Assembly: GCF_900112765.1 (NCBI RefSeq)
Contig: NZ_FOMZ01000019.1
Span: 1 to 64,000, forward strand
Direction: 5' to 3'
From: Actinopolyspora alba
GTDB taxonomy: Bacteria > Actinomycetota > Actinomycetes > Mycobacteriales > Pseudonocardiaceae
DNA: 64,000 nucleotides
A program made the translations under genes and the position numbers. Positions 41,231 through 50,526 of the stretch are shown piece after piece (the first letter of the stretch is position 1; every line of letters starts with the position of its first letter). The notes under the pieces were generated by a model. It searched no databases, had not been told where the DNA came from, and saw only the letters and a list, made by a program, of their open reading frames with translations.

Positions 41231-41512
41231 GTGGAATTGTTGCGTTCTCGCAGTCCGGTGTTTCTGGTGTTGGCCGCGACAGAGGCCGATCACCGGCACG
41301 GCCAGCCGTGCCGGTTGCACGCGATCGAGCACCACCCGGTCGAGTGCACGGCGTCGTGGGTGCTGAGTCTGTGCCACGTGCCTCTGGGGTTGGGCGAGAT
41401 CACGGCACTCGGCGAACCCGAGATCGATCCGGAGATGTGCGCGCAATGCTGCTGGGCAATGGCGGGGTCGAGTCTGCGGGGGCGGGTGGTGCGTCATGCC
41501 GTCACTCGCTGA
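41231..41512 (+). CDS. Small Cys/His-rich protein, unknown function
   Basis: A GTG start gives 93 residues with clustered metal-ligand-type residues: ADHRHGQPCRLHAIEHH, SLCHVPLG and MCAQCCWAM. It may bind zinc. It overlaps the next small gene by 17 bases, so the set 41231-42514 appears to be one unit. I do not recognise the family; such proteins are common beside XRE/DUF397 genes in this order, as far as I recall. Confidence 0.5.
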   Translation: MELLRSRSPVFLVLAATEADHRHGQPCRLHAIEHHPVECTASWVLSLCHVPLGLGEITALGEPEIDPEMCAQCCWAMAGSSLRGRVVRHAVTR

Positions 41513-42032
41513 GCTGCCCGTGCCGCGTCCTCGGTTCGTCATCGGCACGGATTCGTGGACGATCCATGCCACCGCGTCCTACAAACACGCCGAATCCGCC
41601 CGGGCGGGCCGGGGGTTCGTGGCGTGTTTCTGCGGCGAGACGATCGGACTCGCCCCATACCCTCCGGAACGCATCCTGGGCAACCGGCACCACTACTGTC
41701 CGGTGTGTTTCCAGCATCTGATCGCGGGCAGCGACCACCCGCCAAGCCCGCTCAACTCCTACGAGCCGTGGCTGCTCGAGTTGGTCGCGCTGGATGCTCC
41801 GAGTCCTACGGCCAGCACCTCGGAATGGTCGGCCATCCCGTGCCGTCAGCAGCGCCGTGGCAGAGCGGTGCTGCGGCTCAAGCCCACTGCCCAAGGCATT
41901 GCGATTCTCGCTCCCGCCCCGGCTGCGGCCTCCCTGCTAACCGTCACCGAGGCGCGACAACTGCGCGACGCGTTGGACGGGGCCATCGCCACGACGGAAA
42001 CGGAGGATGCCCCGTGCTCTTTCCATTCTTAG
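41496..42032 (+). CDS. Protein with CxC/CxxC motifs, unknown function
   Basis: The 178-residue protein has a potential zinc-binding pair FVACFCGETIG and HHYCPVCFQHL (residues about 42-75), then LNSYEPWLLELVAL and a C-terminal domain with LLTVTEARQLRDALDGAI, a helix often seen in small DNA-associated proteins. No family is assigned. It overlaps both neighbouring genes. Confidence 0.55.
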   Translation: MPSLAELPVPRPRFVIGTDSWTIHATASYKHAESARAGRGFVACFCGETIGLAPYPPERILGNRHHYCPVCFQHLIAGSDHPPSPLNSYEPWLLELVALDAPSPTASTSEWSAIPCRQQRRGRAVLRLKPTAQGIAILAPAPAAASLLTVTEARQLRDALDGAIATTETEDAPCSFHS

Positions 42033-42514
42033 TGGCAATCCTGCGACTGGTGTTCGGGAGGCGTGGTGTCAGAGTCCGAGATCGCGGTGCTGCTGGTGCT
42101 ACTCGCTTTGGTGCTGGCCCGGTTGGTGTAGGGACCGACCCGCTGAGCACGCCCGACCGCCATGGGTGGTTTGCCAGCGCGTTCGAGTCGAAATGGCACG
42201 CCTGCCCCGCCAACACCGAAGCCGGAGAGGGACTGCGAGCGCTGTGCGGGCACTTGGCTCGGCATGGTCCGTTCCGCAGTCGAGCGAGTAGCGGCCCTCC
42301 CGATGATGACGAACGCTCGGTCTGCGACGCCTGCCTACACGTCATCGGGTATCTACCGCCCCGCTTACCGCGGCTGCGGCCGGTGCGTGTCGAAGACAGC
42401 GTTTCCGATCCGGGCTGGCCCGCCACCGATCCGGACAACCCCAGCGGACACGAAGCCCCCGGTAGCTCTCACCTACCGGGGACCGGCCACCACGATACCC
42501 GACCTGCCGCGTGA
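42032..42514 (+). CDS. Cys-rich zinc-finger-like protein, unknown function
   Basis: GTG 42032 overlaps the preceding TAG by one base and opens 160 codons. After a short hydrophobic start (VAILRLVFGRRG), the region SAFESKWHACPAN with ALCGHLARHG and SVCDACLHVIGYLP contains Cys/His pairs likely to bind a metal. The C-terminal third is Pro/Gly-rich. I do not recognise the family. The start is inferred from frame and overlap; a later start is possible. Confidence 0.5.
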   Translation: MAILRLVFGRRGVRVRDRGAAGATRFGAGPVGVGTDPLSTPDRHGWFASAFESKWHACPANTEAGEGLRALCGHLARHGPFRSRASSGPPDDDERSVCDACLHVIGYLPPRLPRLRPVRVEDSVSDPGWPATDPDNPSGHEAPGSSHLPGTGHHDTRPAA

Positions 42515-42769
42515 CCAGACCACGAACGCGCACCGCCGAACTCCAGAGACCTCCGGCGCGTGTTCGTCGCGGCCCCCTTCACAACGGCGTGCCGGGGGCC
42601 GTCCCAGCCGGTGCCGTGCCGGGAGTTCTCCCTTCCCCACTCCGGGTACGGCACCACCCTGGCCGGGTGGCCCAGATGGGTCCTGTTGCCACTCGGCCGG
42701 GGCTGCTTCCACAGAAGTCCGGCACGCAGCCAGCCCTTCTCCATACGCTCCGACAACCGAGGGTGAGAA

Positions 42770-43186
42770 ATGAGCGACAACGAAGCGTCCGGCCCCAGCG
42801 CAGACACGGAGTACGCAGCGATCACCAGCACCGCGCAACCGCCCCACCAGGAGCGAATCACGATGGGCCGCCGTTCCCCGGCCACCACGATCCTGCTGCG
42901 CGAGTGCATCGGGCTCGCCCTCGCCATGGTGGCCTTCCCCTACAGCGCCTGGATCACCACGCTCACCATCGCCGACTTCCTGTTACACCTCACCCATCCC
43001 GAAGACCTCCGGTTCGAACTCCACACCTTCCTCGCCGCCCTGGACTGCCTCACCTGGTGGGCAGGAGTGGGCGGATTGCGCCTGGCCGGATGGCGACCGA
43101 CCTGGCCCGTGGTCGTCGGCCTGGCACTCATCGCCATCTCCACGATCAAGATGATCACCGTGGGGGTGATAGGCCACTACGCATAG
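42770..43186 (+). CDS. Small membrane protein upstream of the lanthipeptide cluster
   Basis: The 138-residue protein has a polar N-terminus of about 40 residues and three to four membrane helices (LRECIGLALAMVAFPYSAWI, LDCLTWWAGVGGLRL, VVVGLALIAISTIKMITVGV). GAGGG precedes the ATG. It ends 61 bases before the FxLD-type methyltransferase gene. It might belong to that cluster, for example in immunity, but there is no direct evidence. Confidence 0.6.
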   Translation: MSDNEASGPSADTEYAAITSTAQPPHQERITMGRRSPATTILLRECIGLALAMVAFPYSAWITTLTIADFLLHLTHPEDLRFELHTFLAALDCLTWWAGVGGLRLAGWRPTWPVVVGLALIAISTIKMITVGVIGHYA

Positions 43187-43247
43187 CAAGGACATCGGTT
43201 GAGGTCCTATCGCCGAACGTTGTCCGAAAAGCAACCGAAGGGAAGTA

Positions 43248-44492
43248 GTGATGATGAATGTAGGAAGTGACATGGCTGGTGACGATGTCGCGGAGGACGG
43301 CGCACGGCCCGAAGCGCTGCGCGCGGCCATGGTCGAGGAATTGCGCCAGATGGGCGCACTGCGCAGCGATCCGGTCGAGCGGGCTTTCCGGGTGGTGCCT
43401 CGGCATCTGTTCTCCCCGGAGGCACCGCTGATGGAGTCCTACGGGGTCAATCGTTCGGTGGTGGTCAAGCGGGACGACGACGGGATGGCGTTGTCGACCG
43501 TGTCAGCCCCCAGCATGCAGGCCAACATGCTGGAACAGACCGATCTCCAGGCGGGTATGCGGGTGCTGGAGATCGGCTCCGGCGGGGTCAACGCGGCGAT
43601 GCTCGCCGAACTCGTCGGCCCGGAGGGTCACGTGACCACGGTCGACATCGACGCGGACGTGACCGAGCGCGCCCGGCGCGGATTGGCCGAGTCCGGCTAC
43701 GACCAGGTGAGGGTGTTCCGCGACGACGCTGAACACGGGGTGGTCGAGCAGGCGCCCTACGACCGGATTCTGGTCACCGTCGGGGTGTGGGACATCCCGC
43801 CCGCCTGGTTGGATCAGCTCGCCGAGGGCGGCAGGTTGATCGTCCCCCTTCGGTTGCAAGGGGTGATGCGGTCGATCGCGCTGGAACGCGCGGATGATCG
43901 GCTGACCAGCCGGAGCGTGCACCCGTGCGGGTTCGTGCCGGTGCAGGGCGCGGGTGCCCGTGAGGAGCACGTGGCGCTGCTCGACGAGGACGTGGGGTTG
44001 CGGTTCGACGAGCAGCAACGCCTCGACACCGCCGGGCTCAGCGAGGCGCTGGCCACGCCTCCCGAAGAACGGTGGTCGGGAGTCACCATCGGCTCCCAGG
44101 AGATGATCGACGACCTGACCCTGTGGCTGACCACCACGTTGCCCGGCTGCGGCATGCTGACCGCGAAACAAGCCGCCGTCGATCGCGGGCTCGTGGGTCG
44201 CCCCGCCCGCCGGGGAGTTCCGGCAGTGGTCCACGGGGACAGCTTCGCCTACCGCGCCACGGTGCGCGCCGCCGAAGACGACCGGCACGAACTCGGCGTA
44301 CACGGTCACGGCCCTCGCGGCGCCGAACTCGCCGAGCAGTACGTCGACCTGATGCGCCAGTGGGACCGGCAGCACCGCCACGGCCCCGGCGCCGTCATCG
44401 AGATCCACCCCGCCCACACCCCCGATGAACGGGTGAACCACGGGTTCGTGCTCGACAGGAACCACACCCGTGTCGTGATCTTCTGGCCCTGA
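43248..44492 (+). CDS. FxLD-system lanthipeptide methyltransferase
   Basis: The 414-residue enzyme has a protein-L-isoaspartate O-methyltransferase-like core: RAFRVVPRHLFSPEAPL, TVSAPSMQANMLEQ, then the SAM-binding VLEIGSGGVNAAMLAEL and VTTVDIDADVTERA. A longer C-terminal domain is specific to the FxLD lanthipeptide systems. Related LanS enzymes methylate an Asp in the modified peptide, leading to a succinimide or isoaspartate. The precursor 62 bases downstream has Asp39 in its core. GTG 43248 and ATG 43251 and 43254 are all usable behind AAGGGAAG. Confidence 0.85.
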   Translation: MMMNVGSDMAGDDVAEDGARPEALRAAMVEELRQMGALRSDPVERAFRVVPRHLFSPEAPLMESYGVNRSVVVKRDDDGMALSTVSAPSMQANMLEQTDLQAGMRVLEIGSGGVNAAMLAELVGPEGHVTTVDIDADVTERARRGLAESGYDQVRVFRDDAEHGVVEQAPYDRILVTVGVWDIPPAWLDQLAEGGRLIVPLRLQGVMRSIALERADDRLTSRSVHPCGFVPVQGAGAREEHVALLDEDVGLRFDEQQRLDTAGLSEALATPPEERWSGVTIGSQEMIDDLTLWLTTTLPGCGMLTAKQAAVDRGLVGRPARRGVPAVVHGDSFAYRATVRAAEDDRHELGVHGHGPRGAELAEQYVDLMRQWDRQHRHGPGAVIEIHPAHTPDERVNHGFVLDRNHTRVVIFWP

Positions 44493-44554
44493 TCCTTCCT
44501 GGTCAGGACCAGAAAACCGAAATATTCGAACACCACGAAAGGAGTGTGTCCGGC

Positions 44555-44719
44555 ATGTCCACACCCACCACTCTGGAGTCGTCGAGTACCGAGCCGGACT
44601 CGGACTTCGACCTCGACGTCACCGTCGTCGCCGCCGCGGAGGTCGCCGAGCTGCGGAGTCCCACCGAGGACAACTGTGGGCAGACCTGCGAGAGCGCCTG
44701 CCCGCAGACCGGCTGCTGA
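44555..44719 (+). CDS. FxLD-family class I lanthipeptide precursor
   Basis: The 54-residue peptide starts MSTPTTLESSSTEPDSDFDL. The leader contains the defining F-D-L-D motif at 18-21, the binding site for LanB. The core follows from about 33 and carries four Cys (41, 45, 49, 54) with Ser/Thr at 35, 37, 44, 47 and 52, so up to four lanthionine rings are possible. Asp39 is the candidate site for the methyltransferase. AAGGAG lies ten bases before the ATG. A strong hairpin follows. The leader cleavage site is not evident, and no protease gene is in the cluster. Confidence 0.9.
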   Translation: MSTPTTLESSSTEPDSDFDLDVTVVAAAEVAELRSPTEDNCGQTCESACPQTGC

Positions 44720-44744
44720 TCGCGTGATCGCAGGATGACTCCTT

Positions 44745-44794
44745 CGGCCCAGCCACGAGTACCACCGGGCGTGGTCCTCGTGGCTGGGCCGTTT
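44745..44794 (+). terminator. Hairpin between lanthipeptide precursor and lanB (attenuator-like)
   Basis: A perfect 15-bp stem pairs 44745-44759 with 44777-44791 and is followed by TTT. It lies between the precursor and LanB, where partial termination is typical of lanthipeptide operons. Confidence 0.8.
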
Positions 44795-44815
44795 CCCCGC
44801 AACAGGAGTGAACGG

Positions 44816-47800
44816 ATGACGTATGCCTGCGCGGACGCGGCTCTCCTGCGAGTGTCCGCCCAATCCTCGACGGAACCTCTTCCTCCGTGGCCGGACCTGT
44901 CCGGATCATCGAGCGAGCCGCTGCGGCGGTGGCTGCACGCTGTCTGGCACCAGGACGGGATCGCCGAGACGATCGCCGAAGCCAGCCCGGTGTTGGCCGA
45001 TCGGGTGCGGCAGCTCCTCGACGGCCGGCAGCGAGAGAGCCGCGACATTCGACGTGTCGTCCTCGCCGTGACCCGTTACGTGCTCCGCGCCCGGAGTCGA
45101 GCGACTCCGTTCGGTTTGTTCGCCGGTATCGCTCCTGCCCACGCCGGCTCCGTGACGAACCTGCACTGGGGTGGGGATCACCGTGCTCACGCGCGGGTCG
45201 AGGCCGGGTGGATCGACCACGTGATCACCTCGTTGGAGCGGTGTCGAGAGCTCCGGTGGCGTCTCCGCGTGATGGCCACCAACCTCGCCGAGGTCCGCGA
45301 CGACCGGCTCGTGATCACTCACCAGCCACACCCGGCCCACGAGGGACCCACCGAGATCTCGATGCGGCACACCCGCGCCGTCGACACCGCCCTACGAACT
45401 GCCGACACCCCTGTCCCGGTAACCGCCCTGACAGCCAGGCTGGCACACGAGTTCCCCAGAACCTCGCTGTCGGTGATCGAACACGTGGTGGACGAGCTGA
45501 TCGAGCAACGCGTGCTGATCAGCAACCTGCGTCCTCCCATGACCAGCACAGATCCAGTGAGTTATGTGGTGGCCGAACTCGACACCCTCGATGCGGCGGA
45601 ACTACCGGAAGAGACGGCCGAACTGATTCACGAGCTCCGTGCGGTGCGGGCCGACCTCGCCCGGCACAACGCCACGACGCCTCCGGCCGATCCCGGCGCG
45701 CTGCGCAACTCCCTGTCGACACGGATGTCGACCCTCGCACCCATCGACAAGCCCGTCATGGTGGACCTGCGCACCGACTGCTCGGTGAGCCTTGCCGACC
45801 CGGTCTGGCGGGAAGCCGAATCCGCCGTGGACGTGCTCACGCGCCTGAGCCCCCACCCGCAGGGAACCCCCGAATGGGCCGACTACCACCACCGCTTCCT
45901 CGAACGCTACGGCCTCGGCGCGCACGTACCCGTCCGCGATCTGCTCGAGCCCGACACCGGGCTCGGCTACCCTGCCGGATACCGGGGTTCCCTGCTGACC
46001 GTGGGACAGCAGGGCGTCTCCGAGCGGGACGCGCGGCTGCTCGCCCTGGCGCAACGGGCCGCCCTCGACCAGCACCGGGAGATCCACCTCGACGAGAACA
46101 CGGTGTCCGCCCTGGCCACCCCTTCCGAGAACCTGCGGCCTCGCCCGCACTGCGAACTGTCGTTTCGTGTCCACGCCGCGAGTCCCGCAGCCATCGATCG
46201 CGGTGAGTTCGAACTGGCGGTTGCCGGAATCTCCCGTACGGCGGGCACCCTGACCGGACGTTTCCTGGACATGCTCACCGAGCCCGAACGTAGACGGCTG
46301 ATGGAGACCTACACGCGGCTTCCCACGCTGAACCGAGAGGCCCTTCCCGTGCAGCTCTCCTGCCCACCGCTACAGACCCGTACCCACAACGTCGCCCGCA
46401 GCCCCGGCGTGCTGGGCGAGGTGCTGTCCCTGGGTGAGCACCGCGTGAACCGGATCGCTGTCGACGACCTCGCCGTGACCGGTGACCTCGATCGCCTCTA
46501 CCTCGTCTCACTCACCCACGGGCAGGTGGTTGAGCCGATCGTGGTCAACGCCGTGGAGTTCACCCACCACACTCACCCCCTGGCCCGGTTTCTGACCGAG
46601 ATCGCCACGGCCCGCAGCCCGATCCTCGGCCCCTTCGGCTGGGGCCACGCAGCCGGGCAGCTGGCGTACCTGCCGCGCGTGCGCTACCGGCACAGCATCC
46701 TGACCCCGGCCCAGTGGAGCCTCACCTCCCGCGATCTGCCGCCCAACGCCGACGGGTCTCAATGGCCCGAAGCGCTGGCCGCCTGGCGAGACCGGTGCCA
46801 CGTCGCCGACGAGGTGTACCTCGGCGACGGCGATCAACGGCTGCACCTGAACCTGGACGAGCCCACCCACCAACAGCTGCTGCGCACCGAGCTCGACCGC
46901 AGCGGAGACCTCACCCTGCGAGAAGCACCCCCGCCCGGTGCCTTCGACTGGATCGACGGCCGCGCTCACGACATCGTGGTCCCGCTGGCCTCCACAGCCG
47001 GCCCGGCGAGCGGACCGGCGGCGCGCACGCGCTCCCCCGACATCGTGCACGGCCGCGAGCACGGGCACCTGCCCGGAGCCGGGACCTGGTTGTACGCCCA
47101 GCTCCACTGCCACCCCGACCGCCAGACACCCATCCTCACCAAGCATCTGCCCCGACTACTGGACCAGTGGAACACCCCACCGGAGTGGTGGTTTCTGCGC
47201 TACGCCGATCCCCACCCGCACTTGCGGCTGCGCATCCGACTGAACCACCCCGACGAATTCGGAACCGCCGCCACCCGTGTCGGCACCTGGGCTGATGACC
47301 TGCGTCAGCGCGGCCTGCTGAGCGGAATGACCCTGGAAACCTACCGCCCCGAAACCGGCCGGTTCGGCGGCGGGGAAGCCATGCGTGCGGCCGAATCCGT
47401 CTTCGCCGCCGACTCCGCGGCCGCGCTCGCCCAACTGGAACACACCCAAGCGGGCACGGCCGACGAGGCGATCACGGCCGCGAGCATGGTCGACCTGGTG
47501 ATTTCCTATCTCAGCAGCACCGAGTGTGGAGCGCGGTGGCTGATCGAGCACGTACCCCGCACCCACACACCCGCCCCGGACCGGCAGGTGCGCGACCAGG
47601 CGGTCGACCTCGCCAATCCTCACAACGGGTGGGCGGCGCTATGCGGAATCCCCGGGGGTGAGGCCATCGCCGCTTCCTGGCAGCGCCGCCAACAGGCACT
47701 GGCCGTCTACCGAGACACGATCACCTCCGCCGAGGGGACAACCCCAACGGCGGTCTTGCGTGACTTCCTACACCTGCACCACGCGCGCGTGACCGGCATC

Positions 47801-47887
47801 GACCCCGACCACGAACGCCAGTGTTTGCACCTGGCCCGCGCCGCCGCCTTGAGCATCACCAGTCGCCGCGACCGAGGAGCCGCATGA
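44816..47887 (+). CDS. Lantibiotic dehydratase, full-length LanB
   Basis: The 1023-residue enzyme dehydrates Ser/Thr of the precursor using glutamyl-tRNA. The N-terminal glutamylation domain (about 1-740) includes RSRATPFGLFAGIAP (about 90-105), HPQGTPEWADYHHRFLERYG and SPGVLGEVLSLGEHRVNRIA. The C-terminal elimination domain starts at about 753 (GAGTWLYAQLHCHPD) with WWFLRYADPHPHLRLRIRL. ATG 44816 follows AGGAG; the open frame back to 44735 lies inside the upstream hairpin and is not used. It overlaps LanC by four bases. Because this LanB already has an elimination domain, the separate LanB-C-like protein downstream is notable. Confidence 0.93.
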   Translation: MTYACADAALLRVSAQSSTEPLPPWPDLSGSSSEPLRRWLHAVWHQDGIAETIAEASPVLADRVRQLLDGRQRESRDIRRVVLAVTRYVLRARSRATPFGLFAGIAPAHAGSVTNLHWGGDHRAHARVEAGWIDHVITSLERCRELRWRLRVMATNLAEVRDDRLVITHQPHPAHEGPTEISMRHTRAVDTALRTADTPVPVTALTARLAHEFPRTSLSVIEHVVDELIEQRVLISNLRPPMTSTDPVSYVVAELDTLDAAELPEETAELIHELRAVRADLARHNATTPPADPGALRNSLSTRMSTLAPIDKPVMVDLRTDCSVSLADPVWREAESAVDVLTRLSPHPQGTPEWADYHHRFLERYGLGAHVPVRDLLEPDTGLGYPAGYRGSLLTVGQQGVSERDARLLALAQRAALDQHREIHLDENTVSALATPSENLRPRPHCELSFRVHAASPAAIDRGEFELAVAGISRTAGTLTGRFLDMLTEPERRRLMETYTRLPTLNREALPVQLSCPPLQTRTHNVARSPGVLGEVLSLGEHRVNRIAVDDLAVTGDLDRLYLVSLTHGQVVEPIVVNAVEFTHHTHPLARFLTEIATARSPILGPFGWGHAAGQLAYLPRVRYRHSILTPAQWSLTSRDLPPNADGSQWPEALAAWRDRCHVADEVYLGDGDQRLHLNLDEPTHQQLLRTELDRSGDLTLREAPPPGAFDWIDGRAHDIVVPLASTAGPASGPAARTRSPDIVHGREHGHLPGAGTWLYAQLHCHPDRQTPILTKHLPRLLDQWNTPPEWWFLRYADPHPHLRLRIRLNHPDEFGTAATRVGTWADDLRQRGLLSGMTLETYRPETGRFGGGEAMRAAESVFAADSAAALAQLEHTQAGTADEAITAASMVDLVISYLSSTECGARWLIEHVPRTHTPAPDRQVRDQAVDLANPHNGWAALCGIPGGEAIAASWQRRQQALAVYRDTITSAEGTTPTAVLRDFLHLHHARVTGIDPDHERQCLHLARAAALSITSRRDRGAA

Positions 47888-49092
47888 CCCACACCGCTAC
47901 ACAGGCTCTGGAAGCTGCCGCCGACATCGTCCACAACCTCGCGTACCCGGATCAGTTCGCCCGCACGGAAGCATCGGATCACTCCTTGGCCTCCGGTGCG
48001 GCCGGGATCTCTCTGCTGCACAGCGAACGCGCCGCCTCCGGCCACGACGACTGGGCGAGTGCCCACACCTGGCTGACCACCGCCCTCAGCGGTGACCTGT
48101 CCGCCGGAGACGAAGCCGGGCTGTTCTTCGGTGCCCCAGCGTGCGCCTTCGCAGCCCACTTCGCCACCCGCACACGCCCCGGCATACTCACCCGCGCCCT
48201 CTCCCAGCTCGACACGAGCATCTCGGAACTGACTCGCCGCCGCTTGGCCGCCGCCCACACCCGCATCGACCGCGGACACCTAGCAGCCTTCCGCGAGTAC
48301 GACCTCATGCGCGGACTCACCGGCATCGGGGCCTACCACCTGCGACGAAACCACCACGACAGCACTCGTGCCGTGCTGTCCTACCTGGTGCGCCTGACAC
48401 ACCCCGGGCCGGACGGGTTGCCAGGTTGGTGGGTCGACCACGCCCCGAGCCCCGACGATCCCGACCCGGCATTCACCCCCGGACACGCCAACCTCGGCAT
48501 GGCCCACGGCATCGCCGGACCACTCGCTCTGCTCGCCCAGGCAGCACGTCGCGGCATCACCGTGGCCGGACACTTCGACGCCCTCGACCGGGTCTGCGCC
48601 TGGCTCGACACCTGGCAACAACCCCACCCTGCAGGACCGTGGTGGCCCTACTGGATCACCCGCGCCCAGCTACGCGGCAACGCTTCCGTCGCGGGTCCGG
48701 GACGACCTTCGTGGTGCTACGGCACCCCAGGACTGGCCCGTGCCCAACAGCTCGCCGCCCTCGCCCTGAGAGACACCGCCCGCCAGCGCACCAGCGAAGC
48801 CGCGCTGCTCGGCTGCCTGACCGACCCGAAACAACGCAGCTCGCTCACCGAACCCGGCCTGTGCCACGGACTCGCCGGACTCCTACAAACCACCTGGCGC
48901 ATGGCCGAGGACGCTGTCATCGAAGACCTGGGTGAGCACCTTCCACTGCTGATCACCAGGTTGACCGAGCACCGGCACACGGACTCACCGGAATTTCTAA
49001 CCGGCGCCGCCGGCATAGCCCTCACCCTGCACACCACAACAGCCGCCAGCACCGATTCATGCGTATGGGACACGAGTCTCCTACTGAGCTGA
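47884..49092 (+). CDS. Lanthionine synthetase C-like cyclase
   Basis: The 402-residue LanC-type cyclase closes lanthionine rings. It shows the repeated GxxG helical-barrel motifs and the zinc ligands C278 (SWCYGTPG), C327 and H328 (GLCHGLAG), with the catalytic-region His in NLGMAHGIAGPLALL (about 203-217). ATG 47884 overlaps the lanB stop by four bases, giving tight coupling. Confidence 0.93.
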   Translation: MTHTATQALEAAADIVHNLAYPDQFARTEASDHSLASGAAGISLLHSERAASGHDDWASAHTWLTTALSGDLSAGDEAGLFFGAPACAFAAHFATRTRPGILTRALSQLDTSISELTRRRLAAAHTRIDRGHLAAFREYDLMRGLTGIGAYHLRRNHHDSTRAVLSYLVRLTHPGPDGLPGWWVDHAPSPDDPDPAFTPGHANLGMAHGIAGPLALLAQAARRGITVAGHFDALDRVCAWLDTWQQPHPAGPWWPYWITRAQLRGNASVAGPGRPSWCYGTPGLARAQQLAALALRDTARQRTSEAALLGCLTDPKQRSSLTEPGLCHGLAGLLQTTWRMAEDAVIEDLGEHLPLLITRLTEHRHTDSPEFLTGAAGIALTLHTTTAASTDSCVWDTSLLLS

Positions 49093-49104
49093 CAAGGACC
49101 ACGA

Positions 49105-50526
49105 ATGCTTCCCGACAGCACCACCCCCGGGCAACGAGCAGACTTCGACGGCGACCACGACTGCTGGCCACAGCTGCTGATCGAATGGACCGCCTGGGAC
49201 AACGCCGAAGTCGCCGCAGCACGACGGCTCCACCCGGCCCTGGCCACCGCCGAACGCGACGGCCGTCTCGACCAGTGGTTCTTCGTACGCAAACACCCGC
49301 ACTGGCGACTGCGACACCTCGGAGACACCACTTCCCGCACCTACCTGGCCCGAACCCTGGAGGGGCTGACCGCCACCGGCGAAGTGGCTTGGTGGGCTCA
49401 CGGCATCTACGAGCCGGAAACACCGGCCTTCGGCGGCGCGACTGCGATGACCATCGCCCACAGGCTGTTCCACGAGGACAGCCGCAACATCCTGGACTAT
49501 CTCTCCCGCCAGCACGCCGCCGAATCCTCGCGCGAACCGGGACGTCGGGAACTCGGCGTATTGCTGATCAGTGCTCTGCTCCGCGGCGCGGGCCTCGACT
49601 GGCACGAGCAGGGAGACGTGTGGAACCGCATCGCCCACCTGCGACGAACCAGCAACAACGCGCCAACCAACCACCAACCACCGATCACTCACCAACAGCG
49701 GCAGAACATGCAGCGGCTGATGACCGCCGACGCGGCACGCCTGTCCGAAAGCGGGCCGCTTGAACCGATCCGCAACTGGCTCGACGCGTTCGCCCGTACC
49801 GGACGCGAACTCGCCGAACACGCCCAACACGGACAACTCGAACGAGGACTACGCGTGGTACTGGCCCACCACGCGATTTTCGCCTGGAACCGCCTCGGAT
49901 TGTCCGCCCAGGAACAAAGAACGCTGTCCGAACGAGCGACCGAGGTCATCATGACCGACCACACGACAGAAATGCCTCGACCACCGATACCGGAATCAGG
50001 CGATGATGCCGCGAGGGGTTACACAACCAACCACGGAAAACCTCACGAGAGGAATCCGACAGCACGCACCGACCGCATGGTTTCCGCACCGACCGAACTC
50101 ATCGCCCGAGCTGTCATCCGTCGGAACGAACACATCCTGTTGGCGCATCAGATCGGGAAGGCATGGTCGTTTCTGCCCGGTGGGCATGTAGAGCCCGGCG
50201 AGCAGATCGAGACCGCGTTGCGTCGCGAGATCGCCGAGGAGCTCGGGACGACAGCCGAGATCACCGGATTCGTCGGTGCCGTCGAGCACGGCTACACCGA
50301 GAACGAGGTCACACACCACGAACTCAACCTGCTGTTCGACGTAACCCTCGATGCACCGGAACCGACAAGCCAGGAAAAACATCTCGAATTCCACTGGATA
50401 CCGCTGGACCAGATCGCCGAAACGAATGTTCGCCCGGCCAGCTTCAAAGACGCCCTGGTGACCGCTGAGGTTTCCGTCCCGTTCTGGCGCGGTCTCCCGA
50501 CAGGAACGTCATCATCCGTACGCTAA
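49105..50526 (+). CDS. LanB C-terminal-like (thiopeptide-type) protein fused to a NUDIX hydrolase
   Basis: The 473-residue protein has two domains. Residues 1-285 match the thiopeptide-type bacteriocin biosynthesis domain (SpaB_C/elimination-like): LLIEWTAWDNAEVAAARRLHP, WFFVRKHPHWRLRHLG, GRELGVLLISALLRGAGLDW. After a linker of about 45 residues, 325-465 are a NUDIX domain with a complete box GGHVEPGEQIETALRREIAE, continuing ELG. The frame is open throughout, with no internal ribosome site at Met 283 or Met 326, so a fusion is favoured over two genes. The first domain may give a second elimination or leader-binding function; the NUDIX substrate is unknown. Confidence 0.85.
   Translation: MLPDSTTPGQRADFDGDHDCWPQLLIEWTAWDNAEVAAARRLHPALATAERDGRLDQWFFVRKHPHWRLRHLGDTTSRTYLARTLEGLTATGEVAWWAHGIYEPETPAFGGATAMTIAHRLFHEDSRNILDYLSRQHAAESSREPGRRELGVLLISALLRGAGLDWHEQGDVWNRIAHLRRTSNNAPTNHQPPITHQQRQNMQRLMTADAARLSESGPLEPIRNWLDAFARTGRELAEHAQHGQLERGLRVVLAHHAIFAWNRLGLSAQEQRTLSERATEVIMTDHTTEMPRPPIPESGDDAARGYTTNHGKPHERNPTARTDRMVSAPTELIARAVIRRNEHILLAHQIGKAWSFLPGGHVEPGEQIETALRREIAEELGTTAEITGFVGAVEHGYTENEVTHHELNLLFDVTLDAPEPTSQEKHLEFHWIPLDQIAETNVRPASFKDALVTAEVSVPFWRGLPTGTSSSVR

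Noticed and set aside
42065-42130. 21-codon hydrophobic frame (GTG start) inside the Cys-rich gene at 42032
   Set aside because: Too short to judge and wholly inside a longer frame that shows metal-binding motifs.
42560-42766. 68-codon forward frame and an opposite-strand frame in the gap before the small membrane-protein gene
   Set aside because: No family resemblance, no convincing ribosome site, and both strands are equally open, so neither could be supported.
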